Shown: positions 36,937 through 46,460, numbered from the stretch's first letter. The stretch is 64,000 nucleotides of DNA from an uncultured Mucispirillum sp. (GCA_944323205.1 CALURO010000002.1:1-64000), one strand, 5' to 3'. The notes: a model not told the origin generated them from the sequence alone. Program-made: numbers and translations.

Positions 36937-37125
36937 AAAATATATTTTTTCTTATATTTACAGCAGTTTATGTAATATTTTTGTGTTATTTTATAGTATA
37001 AAATCTTTTCAAATTTCTTTTAATCTTAAAAATGGAGATAATGAAGTTATTTCATTATTGCAAAAATCTTTATTATAATATAGAATACCCTGTTATATTA
37101 TAAAATCTTTTATTAAGGGTTATAT

Positions 37126-38145
37126 ATGAATAATGATGAATTAAAAAAAGCCTCAGAATTTGAAGAAGAAATTGAAAAAAGTTCTTCTCTTGATGAATTA
37201 AACAATGTTCGTATTAAGTATATGGGAAAAAAAGGAATAATAAGCCTTTTAAATAAAGTACTTGGTACTCTTTCCCCAGAAGAACGCCCAAAAATGGGTG
37301 AAGCAATACAGAGCTTAAGAAATAATTTTGAAACAAGATTTAATGAAAAAGCAAACACAATAAAAAAAGCATTAAAAGATGCTGCTTTATCTCAGGAATA
37401 TATAGATGTTACATTAAGTCCTTATCCTTTTACTAAAGGCTCACTGCATCCTGTTAAAAAAATATATGATGAAATAGTGGATGTATTTACTGCTGCAGGC
37501 TATTCTGTGGCACAGGGGCCAGAAATAGAAGATGACTTTCATAACTTTGAAGCATTAAACCTGCCTAAAACTCACCCAGCAAGAGATATGCAGGACACTT
37601 TTTATATAGACGAAAATAATATAGTGCTTAGAACACATACTTCACCTGTACAAGTTCGTGTAATGGAAAGCCAGAAACCACCTATAAAAATTATTGCTCC
37701 AGGAACAGTTTACAGATGTGACTATGACCAGACTCACTCGCCAATGTTTCACCAGATAGAAGGGCTTGTAGTAGATAAAGGCATCACTATGGCAGATTTA
37801 AAAGGTACATTAAAACTTTTTATTTCCCGCATATTTGGTGATGATTTAGATGTTCGTCTGCGTCCTAGCTTTTTCCCATTTACTGAGCCTTCTGCAGAAG
37901 TTGATATGGGTTGTGTTCACTGCAGAGGTAAAGGCTGCAGAATGTGTAAAGGTACTGGCTGGATAGAAATAGCAGGCTGCGGTATGGTAAACCCTGCTGT
38001 ATTTAAACATGTTGGCATTGACCCAGAAATATACAGCGGCTTTGCTTTTGGTATGGGTATTGAGCGTATTGCACTGCTGAAATACGGCATTGATGATATA
38101 CGCCTGTTTTATGAAAACTCTCTTAAATTTTTAAAACAATTTTAG
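37126..38145 (+). CDS. pheS: Phenylalanyl-tRNA synthetase alpha subunit
   Basis: The catalytic subunit of the (alpha-beta)2 enzyme. The 339-residue protein has an N-terminal coiled coil (about 1-85) and class II motifs: HP...RDMQDTFY, VLRTHTSPVQVRVM, GTVYRCDYDQTHSPMFHQIEG (motif 2), FRPSFFPFTEPSAEVD, and GFAFGMGIERIALLKYGI (motif 3). A CVHCRGKGCRMCKGTGW insert carries four Cys that may bind zinc, seen in many bacterial PheS. AAGGG precedes the ATG. It is 8 nt upstream of pheT. Confidence 0.97.
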   Translation: MNNDELKKASEFEEEIEKSSSLDELNNVRIKYMGKKGIISLLNKVLGTLSPEERPKMGEAIQSLRNNFETRFNEKANTIKKALKDAALSQEYIDVTLSPYPFTKGSLHPVKKIYDEIVDVFTAAGYSVAQGPEIEDDFHNFEALNLPKTHPARDMQDTFYIDENNIVLRTHTSPVQVRVMESQKPPIKIIAPGTVYRCDYDQTHSPMFHQIEGLVVDKGITMADLKGTLKLFISRIFGDDLDVRLRPSFFPFTEPSAEVDMGCVHCRGKGCRMCKGTGWIEIAGCGMVNPAVFKHVGIDPEIYSGFAFGMGIERIALLKYGIDDIRLFYENSLKFLKQF

Positions 38146-38153
38146 GTGTTAAT

Positions 38154-40553
38154 ATGAATGTTAGTATAAACTGGTTAAAAGAATATATTGATTTAAATGA
38201 TAAATCCGTTAAAGAAATAGCTGACGGCTTAACATTAGCAGGCTTAGAAGCAGAAGGCTTTCATGAGATTGCAGCTTTATCAAATGTGGTAACTGCAAAA
38301 GTTATTAGTAAAGAGAAACATCCTAATGCTGATAAATTAAGTGTATGCAGAGTTACTGACGGACAAGAAGAATATCAGGTAGTGTGCGGTGCTCCAAATG
38401 TGGCAGCAGGTCAGATTGTGCCTTTTGCAAAAATAGGTGCTGTTCTTGGCGATATTAAAATAAAAGAAGCAAAACTTCGCGGTGTAGAATCTTTTGGTAT
38501 GATTTGCTCTGAAAGAGAGCTTGGCTTAACTGATGAACATAACGGCATTATGGTGCTGCCGGAAGATACTCCACTTGGTGCAGATATTAATGGTATTGTT
38601 GGCACAGGGGATACTATTGTAGAATTTAATGCTACTCCAAACAGACCAGACTGGCTTTCTGTTATCGGTGTTGCAAGAGAAGCAGCAGCAGTATTTCAAA
38701 GACCTTTAAAACTGCCTGCATGCAAAGCTGTAGAAAATAATGAAAATGTATCAGATTATATAAAAGTAGATATTGAAGAAAAATCAAAATGTCCTATATA
38801 TTTTGCAAAAATCATAAAAGGTGTAAAAATTGCACCATCTCCATTATGGCTGCAGGCAAAATTAAGGTCAGCAGGAGTCAGACCTATTAATAATATTGTA
38901 GATGTTACAAACTATGTATTAATGGAATGGGGACAGCCGCTGCATGCTTTTGATATTAGGAATATTGATAAAGGAATAATTGTTAGAAACGCTTTTGACA
39001 ATGAAAAAATTACTGCTCTTGACGGTAAAGAATATACTTTAAATAAAGATATGCTTGTTATTGCTGATATTTCTAAACCGTTAGCAATAGCTGGCATTAT
39101 GGGTGGCGAATATACATCTGTTATGAGCGATACAGATACTGTTGTGTTAGAATGTGCTTATTTTGAGCCAACTGTGGTGAGAAAAACAAGTAAAAAACTT
39201 GGTCTTTCTTCTGATTCATCATACAGATATGAGCGGGGTATAGATTATGGTGCAACTGAAAAATTAGCAGACTATGCAGCTTCTTTAATTGCAGAAATCT
39301 GCGGCGGCACTGTATTAAAAGGAAAAGCAGGCTCAAATAACTTAAAAATAGAAGAAAGAAAAGTTACATCTTCATGCAGCAGAATAAACAAACTTTTAGG
39401 CTCAGATTATAAAATAGAAGATATGAAAAATATTTTAGACAGTCTTTTAATAAAAACAGAAATAGACGGCAATAATTTAATATCATCTGTCCCTACTTTT
39501 AGAAATGATATTGCTTTAGAATGTGATATTGCTGAAGAAGTTGCAAGAATTATGGGCTATGATAAAATAGGTTACACTATGCCGCATATGGATAATGAAA
39601 TAGATATCCAAAGCCCAAAAGTAAGGTATTCAAGAACAGCGAGAAATGTTTTAGAAAATTTAGGCTATAATGAAGTATTAAACTTTTCATTTTTAGGTGC
39701 AGATTATTTATCTATATTTGATACTAATGAAGAGCATTTTGTAAAACTTTTAAACCCTATTTCGCAGGATATGGCATGGATGAGAACATATATTTTCCCA
39801 TCTATTATTAAAAATATGCAGACAAATAAAAATATGGGTTATTCAAGCATTAAGCTTTTTGAGCTTTCAAATATCTATATATCAAACGGCAAATCAAATC
39901 TTGCTCAGGAAAAGCTCCATTTATCACTTGGTGTTATGGGCAGCTATTATGATGATACATGGATAAATATGCCAAAATTAGATACTTTTTATTACTTAAA
40001 AGGTGCTCTTGATAATGTAATAAGCAAGTTTGATATGGTGGCAGAATATAAAAGGTTAGAAGACTGCCATTTTCTGCACCCCGGAAAATCTGCTACTTTA
40101 TTTATAAACGGAAAATATGCAGGATTTATTGGTGCATTACATCCAGATATATTAGAAAAACTTGATATTAAAAATAACTGTTATATAGCAGAAATTGATT
40201 TTTCTTTATTAATTGATGAAGCATATAATAAAAACGAAAATGCAAAATCAAGTATGCGTTATGCTAAATTTTCAAGATTTCCGTCAATCCAGAGAGATTT
40301 AGCATTAATCGTAAAAAGCAGAGTTAATGCTGCTGATTTAATCAATACTGTTAAATCAATAAGTCCTATAATTACAGATACAATAGTATTTGATGTATTT
40401 GAAGGCAGGCCGATAAATTTTGGATATAAAAGTATTGCTGTCCGCATTACTTTTACAGATATGGAAAAAACTTTAAGAGATGATGATATTAATCCGATAC
40501 TAGATAATATTTTAAAAGCTCTTGAAAAAGAACACGGGGCAGTTCTTAGGTAA
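38154..40553 (+). CDS. pheT: Phenylalanyl-tRNA synthetase beta subunit
   Basis: The 799-residue protein has the full bacterial layout: an N-terminal OB/tRNA-binding domain (about 40-150, HPNADKLSVCRV), B3/B4 editing domain (about 210-380, with RPINNIVDVTNYVLMEWGQPLHAFD), B5 (about 400-470), the catalytic-like core, and a C-terminal anticodon-binding ferredoxin-fold domain (about 705-799, FSRFPSIQRDLALIV). It follows pheS with 8 nt between and AGGTG as the ribosome site. Confidence 0.97.
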   Translation: MNVSINWLKEYIDLNDKSVKEIADGLTLAGLEAEGFHEIAALSNVVTAKVISKEKHPNADKLSVCRVTDGQEEYQVVCGAPNVAAGQIVPFAKIGAVLGDIKIKEAKLRGVESFGMICSERELGLTDEHNGIMVLPEDTPLGADINGIVGTGDTIVEFNATPNRPDWLSVIGVAREAAAVFQRPLKLPACKAVENNENVSDYIKVDIEEKSKCPIYFAKIIKGVKIAPSPLWLQAKLRSAGVRPINNIVDVTNYVLMEWGQPLHAFDIRNIDKGIIVRNAFDNEKITALDGKEYTLNKDMLVIADISKPLAIAGIMGGEYTSVMSDTDTVVLECAYFEPTVVRKTSKKLGLSSDSSYRYERGIDYGATEKLADYAASLIAEICGGTVLKGKAGSNNLKIEERKVTSSCSRINKLLGSDYKIEDMKNILDSLLIKTEIDGNNLISSVPTFRNDIALECDIAEEVARIMGYDKIGYTMPHMDNEIDIQSPKVRYSRTARNVLENLGYNEVLNFSFLGADYLSIFDTNEEHFVKLLNPISQDMAWMRTYIFPSIIKNMQTNKNMGYSSIKLFELSNIYISNGKSNLAQEKLHLSLGVMGSYYDDTWINMPKLDTFYYLKGALDNVISKFDMVAEYKRLEDCHFLHPGKSATLFINGKYAGFIGALHPDILEKLDIKNNCYIAEIDFSLLIDEAYNKNENAKSSMRYAKFSRFPSIQRDLALIVKSRVNAADLINTVKSISPIITDTIVFDVFEGRPINFGYKSIAVRITFTDMEKTLRDDDINPILDNILKALEKEHGAVLR

Positions 40554-40792
40554 TATTTATCTGATAAATATTATTAATTATTATTCGTAGTATATTAAGC
40601 GTACATATTTTTCAGCTTAATATGCTGTAATTATTTAATATTTCATAACTATTTTAAATGTATAAAATGGTTATGAAAAATGTGTATAGTTATTATTTTT
40701 TTATATAATTTATATATAAAAAGTATTAACTGCTTGAAAGTTTTAAAAAATTATGGTTAAAATAATTTTTAAGCATACTTGTCGGAGCGATT

Positions 40793-42334
40793 ATGAATAA
40801 AAAAATAATCTTACTTGTTACTATAATATTAATGTCGTTTAACTGTATATCTTATGCGGTGGAACCTTATTTAAATACACAGCTTTTAGAAGCAGCATCT
40901 GTTGGTGATACTGATGCGGTGAAAGATGCATTATATAATGGTGCTGATGTTGATGCAAGAGACAGGCTTGGAAATACTGCTCTTATTCTTGCAGCTGATG
41001 GCGGCTATCAGGAAGTTGTAAGGCAGCTTATTGCTTATAAAGCATCAGTAAATGCAGTAAATAAGTTTGGTTATACTCCTTTAATGTCTGCAGTAACTAA
41101 CTCCCACAGGTATATTGCATCCCTTCTTATCAAAGCAGGGGCAGACCCTAAACTTCCTAATAAATACGGCACTACTCCAGAGATGTATATTAAAGCACAA
41201 GGCTTTTTTACAATGAATGAATATATCAGTGAAGAAAAGCCTGTTATTACTTCCCGTATAGATGACAGACCTGCAAGAAGAGGCACTATGGCAGCAATTC
41301 ACAGTGCTCCATGGCGGGAAGAGTTTAATCAGCTTATTGCTCTTGGCAAAACAAACGAGGCAGCAGAGCTTTTAGTAGGCTATGCTAATACAAAAAACCC
41401 TGAGGCATGCTATCTTTTAGGAACATTATTTTTATCAAAGGGCAATATAGAGCAGGGTATTTTCTGGGTTAAGCAGGCAGCAGCTCTTGGCGATTCTATG
41501 ATGAAATACCGTGCTGCTAAATCTATTATAGATAATGGCGGTGGGGCTGGTATGAAAGATGCCATAGCAATGCTTAAAGAGGCAGTATCTGAGGGCAATA
41601 ACTTTGCTAAAACTGAATATGCAAAAGCTCTTCTTTTTGGTAATGGTGTTCCAAAAGATAATGCTAATGCTTATGCTTTATTTAAAGATGCAGCAAGTTA
41701 TGATTTACCAGAAGCAGTTTATTATACTGGTATGCTTGAATACTTAGGCAGAGGCACTGTAAAAGATGAAACAAAAGGCTCTGCCAAAATCCAAATGGCT
41801 GCAGATATGGGTTTTTATGAAGCAGAACAGTTTATAGATAAACTAAATGCACAAAAACATATAAGTCTGTTAGTAAATTCAAAAGTAGGTGATAGAGCAA
41901 CTGTTAAGGCTTACCTTATATCTATGGGAGCACCTATTAATATAGATAATCCAGAATGTGATGTATATACAATCGGCAGTGCATGGAATGATGCTTATAA
42001 AATATCAAAAGTCCAAATGTGCTACCCGGGCGATGGAACAGTTCATGCTGAATTTATTTTAGGTCAGGCTATAGATAATGTTGAATTTTCATATTTAAAA
42101 AGCCTTTATCCAACGGCAGTATTTAGTATGCCATCAGTATATAATGATATGTTGGTAAAATCAGAACAGCAGGAAATAAATGCTTATGATTTAGGGCTTG
42201 CAGGTGATAATAATACTATTTCAGACAATACCGCTGTCCAAGATAATAATAGTTTACAGAATAATACAGATAGTAAAAATAATATTGATTTTTCAAAGCC
42301 TGTATCAATTGATAATTCAAGCAGTAAAAATTAG
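40793..42334 (+). CDS. Secreted protein with ankyrin and Sel1-like repeats
   Basis: The 513-residue protein has a signal peptide (cut near SYA-VEP, residue 22). Residues 30-130 contain three ankyrin repeats (GNTALILAADGGYQEVVRQLIAY is the clearest, noted as G.TALILAA..G...VV..LI). Residues 190-350 contain Sel1-like repeats (AKALLFGNGVPKDNANAYALFKDAA type: A..YA.AL..G.GV.KD...A...). The C-terminus is Asn/Ser-rich. It is periplasmic or surface protein-protein interaction by analogy. It is 5 nt upstream of a secreted TPR protein. Confidence 0.85.
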   Translation: MNKKIILLVTIILMSFNCISYAVEPYLNTQLLEAASVGDTDAVKDALYNGADVDARDRLGNTALILAADGGYQEVVRQLIAYKASVNAVNKFGYTPLMSAVTNSHRYIASLLIKAGADPKLPNKYGTTPEMYIKAQGFFTMNEYISEEKPVITSRIDDRPARRGTMAAIHSAPWREEFNQLIALGKTNEAAELLVGYANTKNPEACYLLGTLFLSKGNIEQGIFWVKQAAALGDSMMKYRAAKSIIDNGGGAGMKDAIAMLKEAVSEGNNFAKTEYAKALLFGNGVPKDNANAYALFKDAASYDLPEAVYYTGMLEYLGRGTVKDETKGSAKIQMAADMGFYEAEQFIDKLNAQKHISLLVNSKVGDRATVKAYLISMGAPINIDNPECDVYTIGSAWNDAYKISKVQMCYPGDGTVHAEFILGQAIDNVEFSYLKSLYPTAVFSMPSVYNDMLVKSEQQEINAYDLGLAGDNNTISDNTAVQDNNSLQNNTDSKNNIDFSKPVSIDNSSSKN

Positions 42335-42339
42335 GCAGT

Positions 42340-43650
42340 ATGAAAAAATATATATTGATTTTATTTATATTTTTAATCCCATTGCAAATCTTTGGTGCTG
42401 ATTTAGAAAGCACTGTTAGAGATGCATTTGAATTATACTCTGTTAATAACTTTGCTGAGGCTGCCCCTATGTTTGAGGAAGCATATTATATGGCAAAGAA
42501 AAACACTTCAAAAGACATATCCAGCAGATTTCGCACATCACTATATGCAGGGCTTAGCTACCGTGGTATAAACGAATACCAGCAGGCAGCAGCATGGTTT
42601 GCTGTAAGTCTTGCACTGGCTGAAAAAGCAGATGATTTATATGATATTCCAACGCTGCTGGCTTATATTGCAGAATCAGAAAGAATGGCAGGCAATGCAA
42701 AGCAGGCAGAAGAATATTATGCAAAAGCACTGCTTTATTCAGATTTAACTGACAGAGATAAGGCTGTTTTATACTATGGTATAGCAGAAAGCAGGCGTAT
42801 TAATGAAAACTATTCAGGCTCAAAAGAAAGCTGTGATGAAGCATTAAAATATGCAGAAAAACTAAGACTGCACAAAATCCTTTCATCATGTGATATAATA
42901 TATGGAGAATATTACAGGGTTAATAAAGACTATGCAAAAGCAATGTATTATTTTACAAGAGCGCACGATACATCAAGGGCAAAAAAATATACAGATATAT
43001 TAGTACCTGCATTAAATGGTATTGGCTTAACATCAGAAGCTCTGCACCGCTCAGATGCTGCAAGGGAATATTTTGAACAGGCTTTTTTTGCAGCGGTGGA
43101 AAATGGTGCAGTAGATAATACAGATATAATATATAAAAAAATAATAAGCTATATGCCAGAAACTGGTAGTTTTAAATATCAGGGAGATAAAGCTTATGAG
43201 CTTGCATCGCTTGAATTTTTAGATGATGAAACATCTTTACTGTTATACAGCCTTTCTGCTCTTTATTACAGGACAGGTGGAAGATACAAGGAATTATACC
43301 CTGCTGCAGAAGCTGGTTATAATGTAGCAGTTAATCTATCAGATAATAATCAGGCAGCAGAATTTTTATATGATATGGCACTTTCTTTGTTTAAATCAGA
43401 AGAGTATGAAGAATGTGCTGCAAGAAGTGAAGAAGCCATATCACGCTTAAAGGCGGCTGATAATAGACATTTATTAAAAGATGCATATTTAGTGCAGTCA
43501 GACTGTATGTATAACTTAGGCTATTATAAGCAGGCTTATGAAATGGCAGAAAAAGCATTAAGTTATGCTAAACATTCAGAGCATGAAAAAATTAATGCAA
43601 AAATTGCAGAAATCAAAGAGCAACTTAGCCTTGAAGAACCTGCCGAATAG
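42340..43650 (+). CDS. Secreted TPR protein
   Basis: This 436-residue protein has a signal peptide (cut near IFG-ADL, residue 19) and about eight TPR units through the length, for example AEEYYAKALLYSDLTDRDKAVLYYGIAES and YKQAYEMAEKALSYAK (noted as Y.QAYE.AEKAL.YA). It pairs with the ankyrin/Sel1 protein 5 nt upstream. Likely a periplasmic scaffold; partner unknown. Confidence 0.85.
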   Translation: MKKYILILFIFLIPLQIFGADLESTVRDAFELYSVNNFAEAAPMFEEAYYMAKKNTSKDISSRFRTSLYAGLSYRGINEYQQAAAWFAVSLALAEKADDLYDIPTLLAYIAESERMAGNAKQAEEYYAKALLYSDLTDRDKAVLYYGIAESRRINENYSGSKESCDEALKYAEKLRLHKILSSCDIIYGEYYRVNKDYAKAMYYFTRAHDTSRAKKYTDILVPALNGIGLTSEALHRSDAAREYFEQAFFAAVENGAVDNTDIIYKKIISYMPETGSFKYQGDKAYELASLEFLDDETSLLLYSLSALYYRTGGRYKELYPAAEAGYNVAVNLSDNNQAAEFLYDMALSLFKSEEYEECAARSEEAISRLKAADNRHLLKDAYLVQSDCMYNLGYYKQAYEMAEKALSYAKHSEHEKINAKIAEIKEQLSLEEPAE

Positions 43651-43683
43651 TTTACTGTTGCAAAAATGCAATATTATATTGCT

Positions 43684-44075
43684 TGCTTCATCCCCATTTT
43701 TTTATTAAAAAATGCTATAACTATTTTATAATATATGTAAAAATATAAATAATTGTAATAACTGTCATTCAGAGCCTACAATAGTAGGCGAAGAATCTTA
43801 TAATGTTCCAGCTAGTAAAAATTATAGACTCTTCGCTTTCGCTCTGAGTGACAATGGTAATAATCTACCATACCCACCTTGTCATTCAGAGCCTGAGTAA
43901 TCAGGCGAAGAATCTTATAACATTCCAGCTAATAAAATTTATAGACTCTTCGCTTCGGTCTAGCCTGTGCGATTTCTGATTCCTCAGCAATAGCTCGGGA
44001 AATCGGCAGTCCTCGCAAAAACCGCTCGTCTGAGTGACATAAGGTGTTTTAAAAAAATGGGGGTGAAGTAGACAT
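43684..44075. mobile_element. MITE-like palindromic element, copy 3 (best-defined)
   Basis: About 390 bp, non-coding. The left end CTTCATCCCCATTTTTTTA and the right end TAAAAAAATGGGGGTGAAG (about 44056-44074) are inverted repeats. Inside are two palindromic units (43762-43855, 43878-44039). The left 80 bp matches the elements at 6835 and 10402, and the right part the module at 10778-10868 and 25630-25713. No transposase is encoded. A minus-strand open frame at 43901-44092 is repeat sequence. Confidence 0.7.
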
Positions 44076-44088
44076 GATGTATAAAAAA

Positions 44089-44763
44089 TCATACCCCTGC
44101 AATTTTAGCAGCAACTTTTCCTAATATAATGATAGTTTCGTCCTGCATTTCTGCAACAGAGTATATTTGTGTTTCATAGTTTTTATTATCAGATATAACT
44201 TTCAAGTTGCCGTCTTTATCTTTATCAAGCCTTTTAACTCTAAGACCGTTAATATTATCTTTTATTACATATATACCGTTTAATGAAAGAGAAAAGTTTT
44301 TATCTATTACAACTAAATCATTATCATTTAAAGTGGGAGTCATACTGTCCCCATTTACTTTAACGATTAAAGCATTTTCTGGAGCAATGCCCTTAGAGTG
44401 CAGGAAAGATAAAGGAACAGGGAAAGAAATTATCTGTCCGTCGCTGTCCCAGTCAAGCCCATACCCTGCTGATACACCAATATCTCTGTAAAAACTGATA
44501 TATGCAATATCGCTTCCAGTAATAATTTCAGCACTATTGCTTGATGTTTTTTTCAGTTCCTGTATAAATCTATCCATAGGCTCATTATAATATTCTGCAA
44601 TTTTTTGAATAGTTTCAATATTAAGGCTTTTAATTTCCCTAGATATAAACCGAGTAATTGTACTTGGAGTAACACTGCCTACTTTTGCTATTGTATTTGC
44701 ACTTATATTTTTTTCTTTCATGAAATTATTAAGATTTTGTGCAATATTATCATTGATGCTCAT
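44089..44763 (-). CDS. S24/LexA-type phage-like repressor
   Basis: This 224-residue protein starts at the second Met (GGAG six nt before). Its N-terminal HTH (about 8-65, NISANTIAKVGSVTPSTITRFIS, noted as ANTIAKVGSVTPSTITRF) precedes a peptidase S24 domain. Catalytic Ser140 (VNGDSMTP) and Lys177 (LRVKRLD) are 37 residues apart as in LexA, and an Ala-Gly pair (99-100, VSAGYG) suits RecA-stimulated self-cleavage. It is divergent from an HTH gene and sits over a promoter pair with an operator, so it is likely autoregulated. No phage structural genes are nearby. Confidence 0.88.
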   Translation of the reverse strand: MSINDNIAQNLNNFMKEKNISANTIAKVGSVTPSTITRFISREIKSLNIETIQKIAEYYNEPMDRFIQELKKTSSNSAEIITGSDIAYISFYRDIGVSAGYGLDWDSDGQIISFPVPLSFLHSKGIAPENALIVKVNGDSMTPTLNDNDLVVIDKNFSLSLNGIYVIKDNINGLRVKRLDKDKDGNLKVISDNKNYETQIYSVAEMQDETIIILGKVAAKIAGV

Positions 44764-44800
44764 ATGTTTCTCCATAGATTATATTTCTGCAAAAAAGCTC

Positions 44801-44860
44801 TTGACTTTATTGCGAATAAGCAATATAAATAATTATAGTTGCTTTTAAGAAAAAAGGCAA
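44801..44860. promoter_or_regulatory. Divergent promoters with an operator between the repressor and the HTH gene
   Basis: Plus strand: TTGACT (44801-44806), 17 bp, TATAAA (44824-44829). Minus strand: TTGCCT (44855-44860), 17 bp, TATAAT (44832-44837). The inverted repeat ATTGC-gaataa-GCAAT (44809-44824) lies within the plus spacer and at the expected minus start site, so one bound repressor could block both. CAATA-TAG-TATTG at about 44881-44893 is a possible second site. Confidence 0.7.
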
Positions 44861-44981
44861 GAGAAAAATATGTGTTTTAGCAATATAGTATTGTTTATGA
44901 AAGTGTAGATAAAGCCAAACAATATTAAAATGCTTATACACAGGCAAATAAGAAATAAAACTTACATTTAGGAGGTAATAT

Positions 44982-45221
44982 ATGTATGAAAGTTTTGTAG
45001 ATGAAATAATGAATACTATACCACAGTTTAAGCAGATGCTTACAGTAGATTATATTGCAAGAAAGATTGATTTAAGCGACAGAACAGTCCGCAGGTATAT
45101 TGAAAATGGCAAGCTGGAAGCATTAAATTTCAGTATTGAGGGCAGGTCAGTTTACAGAGTGCCACGAAGTGCTTTTAGAAGATTTTTAGAAACATATTAT
45201 ACAATGAGTGACTGTATATAA
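44982..45221 (+). CDS. Small HTH (excisionase-like) DNA-binding protein
   Basis: The 79-residue protein has an excisionase/MerR-like helix-turn-helix (about residues 20-60): LTVDYIARKIDLSDRTVRRYIENGKLEA, noted as LTVDYIARK then TVRRYIENGKLEAL, with a C-terminal VPRSAFRRFLE. AGGAGG precedes ATG. It is divergent from the S24 repressor and presumably served by the plus-strand promoter 150 bp upstream. It may be the opposing regulator of the switch. It could regulate the peptide units that follow, but nothing in the sequence proves this. Confidence 0.85.
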   Translation: MYESFVDEIMNTIPQFKQMLTVDYIARKIDLSDRTVRRYIENGKLEALNFSIEGRSVYRVPRSAFRRFLETYYTMSDCI

Positions 45222-45532
45222 ATTTAAAATAAACTGAGCTTGTAAATTAGGCAGGCTCTGAATGACAAGGTGGGTGTGGATAAAAAACATATGTCACTCA
45301 GAGCAAAGCGAAGAGTCTATACATTTTACCAGCTTGCATATTATCTGGTGGTGAAGCATATAACTTATATAATAAATATACCTTTAAGCAATTATTTTAA
45401 CTTGTAATTTTTTTCTTTTTAGTGTTTATTCTTTTAATGGCTATTTAGTTGTATGGTCTTGCACAGGTGCGACTGGGTAGGTTGGTTCTCTTCTTTTCAA
45501 CTAACCATTTTTTAATGGTAAAGGAGGAGCCT
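45222..45532. promoter_or_regulatory. Repeat remnants and leader of peptide unit copy 1
   Basis: A right-half and a left-half palindromic repeat (45245-45315) are followed by the conserved unit start (GGTGGTGAAGCATATAAC at about 45347) and leader. In the leader, GCACAGG (45461-45467) and GACTGGGT (45471-45478) are inverted relative to sites beyond the terminator. ACCATT (45504-45509)/AATGGT (45514-45519) form a hairpin just before the AAGGAGGAG ribosome site. Confidence 0.6.
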
Positions 45533-45610
45533 ATGATATATGAAAATCATATCACATTTATTTTATGTGTGCTTTTTTTAGCAATCATAATTTTTTGTAT
45601 AAAAAAATAA
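45533..45610 (+). CDS. 25-residue hydrophobic peptide, candidate type I toxin, copy 1
   Basis: The peptide starts MIYENHITFILCV and ends IIIFCIKK: charged start, about 16 hydrophobic residues, Lys-Lys tail. AAGGAGGAG lies 6 nt upstream, an unusually strong site for a 25-codon frame. The four copies at 45.5-47.8 kb differ by only one to three residues (Ile/Val, Phe/Val, Cys/Tyr), while their leaders fall into two types, so the peptide is under coding selection. It is too short for most gene finders. Membrane depolarisation as the mode of action is inferred from type I toxins in general. Confidence 0.75.
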   Translation: MIYENHITFILCVLFLAIIIFCIKK

Positions 45611-45693
45611 CCACCTACGCCGAATAAGTGGTTATTTTAGTTTGCTTTAAACTGAATAGCCAGCGAGGACTGCCTAACCCAGTCCCCTGTGCT
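45600..45693 (-). ncRNA. Predicted antisense RNA of peptide unit copy 1
   Basis: The minus-strand promoter is TTGCAG (45723-45728), 17 bp, TATATT (45700-45705). The transcript would start near 45693 with GCACAGGGGACTGGGT and stop at the shared terminator. It overlaps the end of the peptide mRNA. Confidence 0.6.
45606..45636. terminator. Bidirectional terminator of peptide unit copy 1
   Basis: AATAACCAC (45606-45614) and GTGGTTATT (45628-45636) pair. The stop codon of the peptide is in the left arm. The A-run before it serves as U-run for the minus strand. Confidence 0.75.
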
Positions 45694-45982
45694 ACTCTTA
45701 ATATAATTAAAAAATATCATTTCTGCAAGTCCTTTTTTTGCATACATAAAATTTTTTATAGAGCATATAAACTTTACCAGCTTGTATATTATCTGGTGGT
45801 GAAGCATATAACTTATGTAATAAATATATCTTTAAGCAATTATTTTAACTTGTAATTTTTTTCTTTTTAGTGTTTATATTATTTAGGCTTTATGCCTAGT
45901 AGCACAGTGCGGGCTGGTGGTTAGCTGCCTTTCTTTTTATCCATTCGGATTAACCGTTCGGAATAAGTAAAGGGGGTGGCTT

Positions 45983-46060
45983 ATGATATATGAAAATCAT
46001 ATCACATTTATTTTATGTGTGCTTTTTTTAGCAGTCATAATTTTTTGTATAAAAAAATAA
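45983..46060 (+). CDS. 25-residue hydrophobic peptide, candidate type I toxin, copy 2
   Basis: Same peptide as copy 1 except Val for Ile in the LAVIIF stretch. Its leader is of a second type, shared with copy 4: AGTAGCACAG (45898-45907), CCATTCGG then CCGTTCGG, and AAAGGGGGTGG as the ribosome site. A possible promoter is TTGTAA (45850-45855) with TATATT (45875-45880) or an overlapping TTTATA. The unit is tandem to copy 1, 450 bp downstream. Confidence 0.75.
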   Translation: MIYENHITFILCVLFLAVIIFCIKK

Positions 46061-46146
46061 CCACCTACGCCGAATAAGTGGTTATTTTTTAATTCTCAAG
46101 ATTAATTAAATAGCCAGCGAGGACTGCCAACCCAGTCCCCTGTGCT
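46050..46146 (-). ncRNA. Predicted antisense RNA of peptide unit copy 2
   Basis: Minus-strand promoter TTGCAG (46176-46181), 17 bp, TATATT (46153-46158). The transcript begins near AGTAGCACAG (complement of 46140-46149), the same sequence as the mRNA leader, and ends at the shared hairpin (about 46056-46086). Confidence 0.6.
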
Positions 46147-46199
46147 ACTCTTAATATAATTAAAAAATATCATTTCTGCAAGTCTTTTTTTTGCATACA

Positions 46200-46460
46200 T
46201 AAAATTTTTTATAGAGTCTATAATTTTTATTAGCTGGAATGTTATAAGATAGGTGCAGGATGCACCGTCGCTTGCGTAAGCAACAAGGAATTTACTTCCG
46301 TAGTTGCGTGATTTTTAAAATTCAAGGATGAATTTTAAAATAAAAGTTTAATTAGATTCTTCGCCTACTATCGTAGGCTCAGAATGACAAGGTGGGTATG
46401 GATAAACAACATATGTCACTCAGAGGCGGAGCTTGCGACCGAAGAGTCTATAATTTTTAT
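46200..46460. repeat. Palindromic repeats between peptide units 2 and 3
   Basis: A TCTATAATTTTTATTAGCTG arm, a GGTGCA...TGCACC-type palindrome with GCGTAAGCAACAAGG, a right half (about 46352-46388) and a left half from 46414. No gene. Confidence 0.6.

Noticed and set aside
36937-37125. T-box or attenuator controlling pheST
   Set aside because: After the terminator of the previous gene the leader has no leader peptide rich in Phe and no second terminator.
44089-45221. A resident prophage around the repressor and HTH gene
   Set aside because: No integrase, structural, lysis or packaging genes and no attachment-site repeats are visible; only the switch remains.
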